Origin: Streptomyces jeddahensis
Lineage (GTDB): Bacteria > Actinomycetota > Actinomycetes > Streptomycetales > Streptomycetaceae
Length of the DNA stretch: 64,000 nucleotides
Assembly (NCBI RefSeq): GCF_001642995.1
Contig: NZ_LOHS01000089.1
Span: 62,001-126,000 of the forward strand
Direction: 5' to 3'
Part shown: in pieces, positions 56,670-64,000 of the stretch
How the letters are laid out: each line of letters starts with the position of its first letter
Numbering within the stretch: position 1 is the stretch's first letter
Notes under the pieces: model-generated
Seen by the model: only the letters and a program-made list of their open reading frames with translations
Told to the model about the DNA's origin: nothing
Databases searched by the model: none
Made by a program: the position numbers and the translations under genes

Positions 56670-57632
56670 ATGAACAGGGACGTGATCGTGGTGGGCAGCG
56701 GTGTCATAGGTCTGACGACTGCCGTCGTGCTGGCCGAGCAGGGGCGCAGGGTGCGGGTCTGGACCCGGGAGCCCGCCGGACGCACCACGTCAGCGGTCGC
56801 GGGCGCGCTGTGGTGGCCGTACCGCATCGAGCCGGAGGCTCAGGTCGGCGACTGGTCGCTGCGGACGCTGCGGGTGTACGAGGAGTTGGCGGAGCGGTCC
56901 GGCGAGACGGGCGTACGCATGGTGGAGGGCGTGCACGCCGACACGCGTCTGGACGGGCTGGGCGACTGGGCCGCGCGGGTGCCCGGGCTGCGGGTGGCAG
57001 GGGCCGGGGAGGCAGGGGCCTTCGCCGGGGAGGGGCTGTGGGCGCGGCTTCCGCTGATCGACATGCCCACGCATCTGGGGTGGCTCGGCGAACGGCTGTC
57101 GGCGGCGGGCGGTGTCATCGAGGAGCGCACTGTCGGGCACCTGTCCGAGGCGACCGATCAGGCGCCCGTGGTGGTCAACTGCGCGGGTCTCGGCGCCCGG
57201 GAGTTGGCGGGGGATCCCGCCGTGCGTCCCGTGCGGGGCCAGTTGGTCGTGGTGGAGAACCCGGGGGTCACGACGTGGTTCACGGCCGCGGACCCGGCTT
57301 CGCACGCCACGACGTACTTCTTTCCGCAGCCGTACGGACTCGTGCTCGGCGGCACCGCGGACGACGACGACTGGTCTCTGGAGCCCGATCCGACGGTGGC
57401 CGAGGAGATCGTGAAGCGGTGTGCGCAGGTACGTCCCGAGATTGCCGGTGCGCGGGTGCTGGAGCACCGGGTGGGGCTGCGGCCGGCGCGCGACGCCGTG
57501 CGGCTGGAGCGCGAGATCCTGCCGCGAGGCGGGGTGCTGGTGCACAACTACGGGCACGGTGGTGCGGGTGTCACGGTGGCGTGGGGATGCGCGCAGGGGG
57601 CGGCCCGGCTGGTGGGCGGGGCCGCCGCCTGA
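56670..57632 (+). CDS. D-amino-acid oxidase (FAD)
   Basis: A 320-aa FAD oxidase of the DAO family that deaminates D-amino acids to keto acids with O2. The FAD loop VIVVGSGVIGLTTAVVLAEQ is at the N-terminus, TTSAVAGALWWPYRIEP and VRPVRGQLVVVENPG follow the eukaryote-like DAO pattern, and HNYGHGGAGVTVAWGCA is the C-terminal flavin contact; GLRPARDAVRLE carries the substrate-binding Arg. No peroxisomal-type signal, as expected. It is convergent with the MpaB-like gene (6-nt gap). Confidence 0.9.
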   Translation: MNRDVIVVGSGVIGLTTAVVLAEQGRRVRVWTREPAGRTTSAVAGALWWPYRIEPEAQVGDWSLRTLRVYEELAERSGETGVRMVEGVHADTRLDGLGDWAARVPGLRVAGAGEAGAFAGEGLWARLPLIDMPTHLGWLGERLSAAGGVIEERTVGHLSEATDQAPVVVNCAGLGARELAGDPAVRPVRGQLVVVENPGVTTWFTAADPASHATTYFFPQPYGLVLGGTADDDDWSLEPDPTVAEEIVKRCAQVRPEIAGARVLEHRVGLRPARDAVRLEREILPRGGVLVHNYGHGGAGVTVAWGCAQGAARLVGGAAA

Positions 57633-57638
57633 CAGGGG

Positions 57639-58682
57639 TCATCCTGATGCGTGGGTGGGGCCGGCCGGGGCGGCCCGGTGGGCGGCTCGGGCCCGTCGGG
57701 CCAGGGTGAAGTAGCGGAGGCGCTCAGGGAGGAGGGGGACCACCGTGCGTACCGCATGTCCGAAGCGGCGCAGGCGGCGCTCCTGAACCGGCGTCCAGGG
57801 CAGGCCGATCGCCTCGCGGGCGCCGGGGGGCATCAGCCCGATGGTGACGAAGCGCCGGAAGCGGACGAACTGCGGTAGGAGGACGGGCCACAGCGCGCGC
57901 AGGGCGAGACGTATCGCGAGCGGGCCGCGGTCCGGGGGCGGGATGGGACGGTCCACCGCGACCAGTTCCTGCACCACCCTCGTGAGCTCCAGTTCCTCGG
58001 CGAGCATCGCGCGGTAGTACGGCCAGAACTCCTCGAGGGTCCCCGGCATGTCCCGGTCGCGGATGCCCAGGACCCGGCCGACCTGGAGCCACTCGGCGTA
58101 CAGCTGCCGCTCCTCGTCGTCGGTGTACGGGCGACGGCCGAGGTACTGCCGGGCGTGCCGCATGACGGGGAACCCGGTGGCGTGCACCCAGGCGTAGGCC
58201 TCGGGCATGAGGGCGTGGTACGGGCGGCCGTGCGCGTCCGTTCCCCGGATCGCACGGTGCAGCCGCCTCAGCCGCCGTCCTTCCTCGGCGGCGGCCGCCT
58301 GCCCTCCGTAGACCCACAGCTGCAGGGACCGCAGGGACCGCTCGCCGCGTCCCCACGGATCCGTGCGGAACACGGAGTACTCGTCGACGCCCGCGGCGAC
58401 GGCGGGGTTCGCCACCTGGAGGGCGAGCGCGGGCGGCAGGGTGAGCAGTGTGCGGATCTCGCCGGTGACGTCCCAGAGGAGGCCGCCGGGCGGGGGCGGC
58501 AGGACGGTGCTGGGCGGGGGCGGCAGGACGGTGCTGGCCGGGGGCGGCAGGGCCGTGCTGGGCAGGGGCGGTGCGATGCCGTCCGACGGGCGGGGCTCGG
58601 TCGTCTCCACCGCATCGGCCTCATGGGCCGCACGTGGCCGGCCCCCTCTCCCCCGGTTCGCGGACCGAAGGTCTTCGGCCAT
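57639..58682 (-). CDS. MpaB-like/DUF2236 oxygenase-family protein
   Basis: A 347-aa member of the DUF2236 (ER-bound oxygenase MpaB/latex-clearing-protein-like) family, mostly helical and probably haem or metal binding. GLLWDVTGEIRTLLTLPPAL starts the domain; FRTDPWGRGERSLRSLQLWV, HRAIRGTDAHGRPYHALMPEAYAWVH and EWLQVGRVLGIRDRDMPGTL are typical, with the conserved R..G/H pattern intact. The preceding ~65 residues are Pro-rich and repetitive. ATG at 58680-58682 has GAGGAG upstream; the frame is open 55 codons further without family match. Function unknown. Confidence 0.8.
   Translation of the reverse strand: MAEDLRSANRGRGGRPRAAHEADAVETTEPRPSDGIAPPLPSTALPPPASTVLPPPPSTVLPPPPGGLLWDVTGEIRTLLTLPPALALQVANPAVAAGVDEYSVFRTDPWGRGERSLRSLQLWVYGGQAAAAEEGRRLRRLHRAIRGTDAHGRPYHALMPEAYAWVHATGFPVMRHARQYLGRRPYTDDEERQLYAEWLQVGRVLGIRDRDMPGTLEEFWPYYRAMLAEELELTRVVQELVAVDRPIPPPDRGPLAIRLALRALWPVLLPQFVRFRRFVTIGLMPPGAREAIGLPWTPVQERRLRRFGHAVRTVVPLLPERLRYFTLARRARAAHRAAPAGPTHASG
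58488..58559 (-). repeat. 24-bp tandem repeats encoding Pro-rich segments
   Basis: Three units at 58488-58511, 58512-58535 and 58536-58559 (a partial fourth follows) encode STxLPPPx repeats in the N-terminus of the MpaB-like protein. Confidence 0.8.
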
Positions 58683-58778
58683 GCCGATGCGCTCCTCTGC
58701 CCGGCCTGCGGTGCAGGGCTGGCGAGGCGGCCGGAGCGGAGGGGGACGGGTGCCGGGCACCCCCGCAACGCGGCTTTC

Positions 58779-58800
58779 GCCCGAGTCGGAGGTCTCGGGC
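58779..58800. terminator. 7-bp stem hairpin downstream of the AtpF-like gene
   Basis: GCCCGAG (58779-58785) and CTCGGGC (58794-58800) with an 8-nt loop, about 160 bp after the minus-strand stop. Weak candidate terminator. Confidence 0.35.
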
Positions 58801-58962
58801 CCAGATCCCGTGTCCGGCCGGCTCCTACGCATCCAGTATGCGATCACCGCACGTAGAGGGCTCTCCGAGCCCGCAGCCAGCGGCCTCGGCCTCGCGACGG
58901 ACAGCGGGTGGCGCGGGGCGCGTGGCGCGTGACGGGGGAACGCCTGCCCCGGACAGGGAGGA

Positions 58963-59445
58963 TCAGGCGCGCGGATCCGCCATTGTCCGCGCAGGCAGCG
59001 GCTCCCCCACGATGCGGCTCGCCAGGTTGGACGCCAGCTCCGAGACGCTGATGCGGAGTTCCGCCTCGGCCGCGGCGCGCTGGGCCTCGATGGTGGCGTG
59101 CCCGGCCTCGATGATCGCGTCGCGTTCGCGCATCCCGTCCTCCCGGGCAGCGGCGATCAGCGCAGCGCCTTCCTCGGCGGCCCGCTGCCGGATGCGTGCC
59201 GCGCCATGACGGGCTTCGGCCAGGACCTGCTCCGTCTTGGCGCGCTCGCTCTCCGCCCTGCGGCGCACCGCCTCCGCACGCTCGGCGGCACCCTCGATCG
59301 CGTCCTCGCGCTCGGCGATGACGCGGTTGATCCGCGGCAGCACACGCGCGATGAGGAAGAACACCGCGGCGAACAGCGGGAGCGCGACCGCGAGTTCCTC
59401 GACCTTCGGATTGAGCGGGCCTATGTCCGTGGGAACGAGATACAT
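58963..59445 (-). CDS. Orphan F0F1 ATP synthase subunit B-like protein
   Basis: A 160-aa protein built like AtpF: a short N-terminal segment (VPTDIGPLNPKVEELAVALPL FAAVFFLIARVLPRI, one transmembrane helix), then a long charged alpha-helical/coiled-coil stretch with Ala, Glu and Arg (AAERAEAVRRRAESERAKTEQ). There are no other ATP synthase genes in the window, so it is an orphan paralogue, perhaps part of another membrane complex or a stand-alone stalk-like protein. ATG at 59443-59445, AGGT ~9 nt upstream. Confidence 0.7.
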   Translation of the reverse strand: MYLVPTDIGPLNPKVEELAVALPLFAAVFFLIARVLPRINRVIAEREDAIEGAAERAEAVRRRAESERAKTEQVLAEARHGAARIRQRAAEEGAALIAAAREDGMRERDAIIEAGHATIEAQRAAAEAELRISVSELASNLASRIVGEPLPARTMADPRA

Positions 59446-59568
59446 AACCACGACCTACCCGCTCATCCGTGCGAAACAACGCGCATCTGCGCCAGAGTTG
59501 GCCGAAACGTACCCCCACGAGGAGGCAGCCACCGCCCATGGGAGGTGGCTACCGCCCATTGAGGATCA

Positions 59569-61035
59569 CTACTTGCTGAGCTCGCCCATCTCCTGGTCGA
59601 CCGTCCGCGAGATCCGCCGCCGTACCCCGTACCAGCCCGCGACGAGTGCGACTGCGATGAGCGGGATGAGGTAGAGCGTCTTGCGGCCGATCTCGGGGTC
59701 GTTCCACATCAGGCCGAGGACGGCCAGCAGGAAGGCGATGGTGACGATCTCGGTGACCGGGCTGCCGGGGAGGCGGAACTTGGGACGGGTGAGCAGGCCC
59801 TGCTTGGCGCGGCGGACGAACGCCAGGTGGCAGATCATGATGATCACCCAGGTGCTGATGATGCCGAGCGACGCGACGTTGAGGACGATCTCGAAGGCCT
59901 GGCCGGGCAGCAGGAAGTTCAGGCCGACGCCGAGCACGCACACCGCGGCGGTGAGCATGATGCCGCCGTACGGCACCTGGCTGCGGTTCATCTTCGCGGT
60001 GAACCCGGGCGCGGAACCGGCCATCGCCATGGAGCGGAGGATGCGGCCCGTGGAGTAGAGGCCCGAGTTGAGGCTGGACATGGCCGCGGTCAGGACGACC
60101 AGGTTCATCACGTCGCCGGCCGCCGGAACGCCGATCTTGGACAGCACCGTCACGAACGGGCTCTCACCCGCCGAGTACACGGAGCCGGGCAGCAGCAGCG
60201 CCAGCAGGACGACCGAGCCGACGTAGAAGAGGCCCACGCGCCACATGATCGAGTTGACCGCGCGCGGCACGACCTTGTGCGGCTCGGCGGTCTCGCCCGC
60301 GGCGACACCGACCAGCTCCAGCGAGGCGTACGCGAAGACGACGCCCTGCATGACGATCACGACGGGCATCAGGCCGTGCGGCAGGAAGCCGCCGTTGTCG
60401 GTGATGACGCTCAGGCCCGGGGTCTGGCCACCCACCTCATGCTGGGTGACCAGCAGGAAGATGCCGATGAACATGAACGCGACCAGTGCCGCGACCTTGA
60501 TGATCGCGAACCAGAACTCCAGCTCGCCGAAGATCTTCACCGAGATCAGGTTCACGACGAGGACGACCGAGAGCGCGATCAGCGCCAGGACCCACTGCGG
60601 GATGTCGGTGAAGAAGCTCCAGTAGTGCGTGTAGAGCGCGACCGCGGTGATGTCCGCGATGCCGGTCGTCGACCAGTTGAGGAAGTACATCCAGCCGGCG
60701 ACGAAGGCGCCCTTCTCACCGAGGAACTCGCGCGCGTACGACACGAAGGAACCGGACGAGGGCCGGTAGAGGACGAGCTCGCCGAGCGCGCGTACGACGA
60801 AGAAGGCGAAGATGCCGCACACCAGGTAGGCGAGGGCCAGTGCGGGGCCTGCCGAGTTGAGGCGGCCGCCGGCGCCGAGGAAGAGTCCGGTGCCGATCGC
60901 GCCGCCGATGGCGATCATGTTGACGTGGCGCGCCTTGAGGTCCTTGCTGTATCCGGCGTCGCCCGCGTCCGCGGGGGTCCGGGCCACGTCCGCGGGGGAT
61001 GCGACCGCGGCCGTGTCTACGGCGTCCTTGCTCAC
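59569..61035 (-). CDS. Amino acid permease (APC superfamily, AAT/GABA-permease type)
   Basis: A 488-aa transporter with 12 hydrophobic helices. HVNMIAIGGAIGTGLFLGAG, the AGPALALAYLVCGIFAFFVVRALGEL segment and the central GEF-type GELEFWFAIIKVAAL are family signatures; QGVVFAYASLELVGVAAGET AEP is the conserved TM6 region. It imports an amino acid with protons; relatives include AnsP, AroP and GabP. GTG at 61033-61035 is chosen; upstream frame of 65 codons has no family sequence. No dedicated regulator is adjacent, although the divergent MerR gene is next. Confidence 0.92.
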   Translation of the reverse strand: MSKDAVDTAAVASPADVARTPADAGDAGYSKDLKARHVNMIAIGGAIGTGLFLGAGGRLNSAGPALALAYLVCGIFAFFVVRALGELVLYRPSSGSFVSYAREFLGEKGAFVAGWMYFLNWSTTGIADITAVALYTHYWSFFTDIPQWVLALIALSVVLVVNLISVKIFGELEFWFAIIKVAALVAFMFIGIFLLVTQHEVGGQTPGLSVITDNGGFLPHGLMPVVIVMQGVVFAYASLELVGVAAGETAEPHKVVPRAVNSIMWRVGLFYVGSVVLLALLLPGSVYSAGESPFVTVLSKIGVPAAGDVMNLVVLTAAMSSLNSGLYSTGRILRSMAMAGSAPGFTAKMNRSQVPYGGIMLTAAVCVLGVGLNFLLPGQAFEIVLNVASLGIISTWVIIMICHLAFVRRAKQGLLTRPKFRLPGSPVTEIVTIAFLLAVLGLMWNDPEIGRKTLYLIPLIAVALVAGWYGVRRRISRTVDQEMGELSK

Positions 61036-61388
61036 AGGTGGTTCTGCCTTCTGTGCCCCGGATGCGGTCCGGTGTTTTCTTCGATGTCCGGATGGTGTTC
61101 CGGTTGTGGTGCTGGTTGTGCTCCGGATGGTGTCCGGCATGGATGTGCTGCGGACCGCGCCGTGCCCTTGTAAGGCGGCCCGGGCCGACTCGACACCTTC
61201 TCGCATGCATCGATATCCATGCGGTGACATAGATCACAGAGCGGAACATCTCACATGCTGGCCAGCGGCTGTACAGGCTGGTCAGGGGCTGTGCGAGGCG
61301 GCCCAGTCGTGGCCCTGGCCGCCTCCGAGTGGCCCCAGGGCTGCGGGCGGCCACGGTGCGGCAGCGCTTTCACAGGAGTGGTGAGACA

Positions 61389-61401
61389 GCAATACTGTTG
61401 C
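61389..61401. promoter_or_regulatory. Dyad before the MerR gene
   Basis: GCAATACTGTTGC carries GCAA-N5-TTGC inverted arms with TACTGT in the centre, 42 bp upstream of the MerR-family start. MerR proteins usually bind dyads inside promoters with long spacers; this is a candidate autoregulatory site, also near the divergent permease. Confidence 0.4.
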
Positions 61402-61443
61402 ATCGGAGTGCTGCCTGCGCCGCCCGGGAAGCGAGGGGATCCC

Positions 61444-62220
61444 ATGCCGACGGACACCGCCATGCCGACGGACAGCGCCGAGCCGACGGACAGCGCCGAG
61501 CCGGCACTGACGATCGACGAACTGGCCGCCCGCGCGGGCGTCACCGTCCGCACGATCCGCTTCTACGGCTCCAAGGGGCTGCTGCCGCCCCCGGTGCTCG
61601 GGCCACGCCGGGTCGGGCACTACGGGCCGGAACACCTGTCCCGGCTGGGCCTCATCGAAGAACTGCAGCGGCAGGGGATGACGCTGGCGGCGATCGAGCG
61701 GTATCTCGAGCAGCTGCCGGCCGGCCTGAGCGCCCAGGAGCTCGCCATCCATCGGGCCGTGGTGTCCACGTGGGCACCCGGCCCCGCGGATCACGCCACC
61801 CGCGCCGAGCTGGAGCGCCGGTCCGGGCGGAGGCTCTCCGACGAGGACGTGGACCGGCTGGCGGCGATGGGCGTGATCTCCGAGGGTGCCGTGATCTCCG
61901 ATGGTGCCCAGGTCACCTACCGCGTCGACCCGGGCCTGCTGCGACTGGGGGTCCAGTTGCTGGACGTACCGATCGCGCACGAGACGATCCTCGCCGCCCG
62001 GACGGTGCTGCTGGAGCATGCCCGTTCCGTGGCGCACGAGCTCGCGCAGTTGTTCCGCGACGAGGTGTGGGGTGCGGATCGCGAGCGACAGTCAGACCCG
62101 AACTGTGTCGCGGCGATGAAGTCGCTCTCGGCCGATATGCAGCCGATCGTGGTGCAGGCGCTGGTGACGGCTTTCCAGCGGTCGCTCCGGGATGAGCTGA
62201 GGGACGCGTTCCAGGCCTGA
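61444..62220 (+). CDS. MerR-family transcriptional regulator
   Basis: A 258-aa regulator. The MerR HTH is LTIDELAARAGVTVRTIRFY followed by GSKGLLPPPVLGPRRVGHYG and LSRLGLIEELQRQGMTLAAI. The C-terminus (~100-258) is a long helical effector domain with no obvious metal Cys, so it is not a classic metal sensor. The ATG at 61444 has GAGGGGAT upstream; the first ~18 residues are a MPTDTAMPTDSAEPTDSAEP repeat, encoded by 18-bp repeats. Divergent from the amino-acid permease. Confidence 0.85.
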   Translation: MPTDTAMPTDSAEPTDSAEPALTIDELAARAGVTVRTIRFYGSKGLLPPPVLGPRRVGHYGPEHLSRLGLIEELQRQGMTLAAIERYLEQLPAGLSAQELAIHRAVVSTWAPGPADHATRAELERRSGRRLSDEDVDRLAAMGVISEGAVISDGAQVTYRVDPGLLRLGVQLLDVPIAHETILAARTVLLEHARSVAHELAQLFRDEVWGADRERQSDPNCVAAMKSLSADMQPIVVQALVTAFQRSLRDELRDAFQA

Positions 62221-62433
62221 GGAACGCGTCCCGTCGTGTGGGTCCCGCCGTACGTACGTGCGTGCGTGTCCCGCCATACGCGCGGGTCCCGCCGTGCGCC
62301 GGTCTGCTGCCCAGCCGTATGCGTAGCCGGGACGGAGCCGTATGCCGGTGCGCCGCCCGCCCCGGCCCCGTCCCGGCCGGCCCCGCCCGGCCCCGTTCCG
62401 GCCCCGCCCGGCCCCGTCCCGGTCGCCCGCCGC
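62221..62433. repeat. Low-complexity intergenic region with CCCGGCCCC repeats
   Basis: A CGTACGTACGTGCGTGCGTG stretch is followed by direct repeats of CCGGCCCCGCCCGGCCCCGT type (about 62360-62425). The MerR and fatty-oxidation genes converge here, but I saw no clean terminator hairpin. Confidence 0.6.
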
Positions 62434-64000
62434 TCAGCCGTCGCTGAACTTCTCGCCGTTCTCCGCCTTCTCGACGAGCAGCGCGGGCGGCTGGAAGCGC
62501 TCTCCGTAGCGCTCGGCGAGCTCACGCGCGCGTGCCACGAAACCGGGCAGGCCGCCGTCGTAGCCGTTGATGTACTGCAGGACGCCGCCGGTCCAGCCGG
62601 GGAAGCCGATGCCGAAGATGGAGCCGATGTTGGCGTCGGCGACGGAGGTCAGCACGCCCTCCTCCAGGAGGCGGACGGTGTCCAGCGCCTCCGAGAACAG
62701 CATGCGCTCCTGCATGTCGCGGAACGGGATCTCATGCCCCGGCTTGGTGAAGTGCTCTCGCAGCCCCGGCCAGAGCCCGGTCCGCTTGCCGTCCACGTAC
62801 TCGTAGAAGCCCGCGTCGCCGCTCCTGCCGGTGCGGCCGAACTCGTCGACCATGCGGTCGATGACCGCGTCGGCGGGGTGCTGGGTCCAGGTGCCGCCCG
62901 CTTCCTCTACGGCGCGCTGTGTCTCCTTGCGGATCTTTCGCGGCAGCGTGAGGGTCAGCTCGTCCATCAGCGACAGGACCTTCGCCGGGTATCCGGCCTG
63001 GGCCGCCGCCTGCTCGACCGACGCGGGCTCGATGCCCTCGCCGACCATCGCGACACCCTCGTTGATGAAGTGCCCGATGACGCGCGAGGTGAAGAAGCCG
63101 CGCGAGTCGTTGACGACGATCGGGGTCTTCCGGATCTGCCGGACCAGGTCGAAGGCGCGGGCGATGGCCTCGTCCCCGGTCCGCTCGCCCTTGATGATCT
63201 CGACGAGGGGCATCTTGTCGACGGGCGAGAAGAAGTGCAGTCCGATGAAGTCCTGGGGTCGTTCGACGCCCTCAGCCAGGAGCGTGATGGGCAGCGTCGA
63301 GGTGTTGGAGCACAGCAGCGCGTCCGGCTCGACGATGTTCTGGATCTCCTGGAACACCTTGTGCTTGAGCGCCGGGTCCTCGAAGACGGCCTCGATCACC
63401 GCGTCACAGCCCGCCAGGTCGGCGGGGTCGGCGGTCGGTGTGATGCGGGCGAGCAGCGCGTCGGCCTTCTCCTGGCTGGTACGCCCCTTGGCGACGGCCT
63501 TGGCGCAGAGCTTCTCGGAGTAGCCCTTGCCGCGCTCGGCTGCGTCCACCGAGACGTCCTTGAGGACGACGTCGATGCCCGCGCGGGCGCACGAGTACGC
63601 GATGCCCGCGCCCATCATCCCGGCGCCGAGCACCGCGACCTTGCGGACCTGGCGCGGCTCGATGCCCGTCGGCCGGTTCCGGCCCGCGTTCACGGCCTGC
63701 AGGTCGAAGAAGAACGCCTGGATCATGTTCTTCGCGGTCTGGCCGGTGACCAGCTCGGTGAAGTACCGGGCCTCGATGGTGAGGGCGGTCTCGAAGTCGA
63801 CCTGGGAGCCCTCGACGGCCGCCGCGAGGATGTTGCGCGGCGCCGGGTAGGGCGCGCCGTTCAGCTGCTTCTTCAGGCTGGCCGGGAAGGCGGGGAGGTT
63901 GGCGGCGAACTTGGGGTTCGACGGGGTGCCGCCCGGGATGCGGTACCCGGGGACGTCCCAGGGCTGCGAGGACTCGGGGTGCGCGTCGATGAACGCGCGC
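62434..64000 (-). CDS. Fatty acid oxidation complex alpha subunit (3-hydroxyacyl-CoA dehydrogenase part), partial
   Basis: The frame runs from the stop at 62434 to the right edge (start lies beyond it). The NAD domain is VRKVAVLGAGMMGAGIAYSC, with AGCDAVIEAVFEDPALKHKV and SNTSTLPITLLAEGVERPQD FIGLHFFSPVDKMPLVEII (catalytic His). The C-terminal repeats include NEGVAMVGEGIEPASVEQAA and SVADANIGSIFGIGFPGWTGG. The upstream part, as read to the edge (AFIDAHPESSQPWDVPGYR, ANLPAFPASLKKQL), is the link to the crotonase domain, so the full protein is a FadB/FadJ-type multifunctional enzyme of beta-oxidation. Confidence 0.93.
   Translation of the reverse strand, partial: RAFIDAHPESSQPWDVPGYRIPGGTPSNPKFAANLPAFPASLKKQLNGAPYPAPRNILAAAVEGSQVDFETALTIEARYFTELVTGQTAKNMIQAFFFDLQAVNAGRNRPTGIEPRQVRKVAVLGAGMMGAGIAYSCARAGIDVVLKDVSVDAAERGKGYSEKLCAKAVAKGRTSQEKADALLARITPTADPADLAGCDAVIEAVFEDPALKHKVFQEIQNIVEPDALLCSNTSTLPITLLAEGVERPQDFIGLHFFSPVDKMPLVEIIKGERTGDEAIARAFDLVRQIRKTPIVVNDSRGFFTSRVIGHFINEGVAMVGEGIEPASVEQAAAQAGYPAKVLSLMDELTLTLPRKIRKETQRAVEEAGGTWTQHPADAVIDRMVDEFGRTGRSGDAGFYEYVDGKRTGLWPGLREHFTKPGHEIPFRDMQERMLFSEALDTVRLLEEGVLTSVADANIGSIFGIGFPGWTGGVLQYINGYDGGLPGFVARARELAERYGERFQPPALLVEKAENGEKFSDG

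Overview
The window is high-GC actinobacterial chromosome, almost certainly Streptomyces: strong GC bias at third codon positions, many GTG starts, 4-base ATGA/GTGA gene overlaps, a TTA codon in one accessory gene, leaderless-type promoters, and a hopanoid cluster whose order, with idi and an SCO6745-type gene nearby, matches the SCO6740-6771 neighbourhood of S. coelicolor as I remember it. No rRNA, tRNA or CRISPR array was seen.

Left part (1-21.7 kb) is accessory and partly decayed. It holds a truncated FAD oxidoreductase at the edge, an esterase with a TTA codon, a WYL regulator, and a graveyard (2.37-3.5 kb) with remnants of an F420-dependent oxidoreductase and an epoxide hydrolase. A PepSY membrane protein and a Met/His-rich membrane protein follow (possible copper handling), then a VOC protein. 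Next is a LacI-controlled carbohydrate locus: lacI diverges from a sugar-binding lipoprotein gene, with a TTGACA-N17-GATAGT promoter and a TTAAAGCGCTTTAA operator between them. The transporter is broken: only 32 codons of the permease survive, next to an IS200/IS605-type element with a nonsense-mutated tnpB. Two sugar isomerases and a Gfo/Idh/MocA dehydrogenase lie beyond it. Then come a 5'-truncated nucleoside phosphorylase, an MBL-fold hydrolase, an SGNH hydrolase, a LysM/M23 peptidase behind a c-di-AMP (ydaO-type) riboswitch, a GH36 alpha-galactosidase and a tyrosine phosphatase.

The core (21.8-35.1 kb, minus strand) is a complete hopanoid operon: hpnC, hpnD, a 50-aa DUF6380-like gene, hpnE, a polyprenyl diphosphate synthase, shc, hpnG, hpnH, ispG, dxs and an aminotransferase. 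Precursor supply (dxs, ispG), squalene synthesis, cyclisation, adenosyl transfer and side-chain processing are therefore together, mostly in overlapping genes; idi lies at 45.4 kb. A long inverted repeat separates ispG from dxs.

35.5-42.6 kb (minus) looks like one surface-polymer operon: a DUF5941/CDP-alcohol phosphotransferase (apparently CTG start), a sugar-phosphate-type nucleotidyltransferase, a glycerol-1-phosphate dehydrogenase-like enzyme, a second CDP-alcohol phosphotransferase lacking its last motif Asp, a GT2 glycosyltransferase, and TagG/TagH-type ABC permease and ATPase. This is the best candidate for an undescribed pathway here: an archaeal-type glycerol-1-phosphate or related polyol-phosphate polymer.

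The right part (42.9-64 kb) is ordinary: galE, a cation diffusion facilitator, idi, an anti-sigma-like ATPase, enoyl-CoA hydratase, a PfpI protein beside a GlxA regulator, an SCO6745-family gene, a microprotein, tex, an ABC-F ATPase, a SpoU methyltransferase, a D-amino-acid oxidase, an MpaB-like protein, an orphan AtpF-like protein, an amino-acid permease, a MerR regulator, and a fatty-acid oxidation alpha subunit cut by the right edge.
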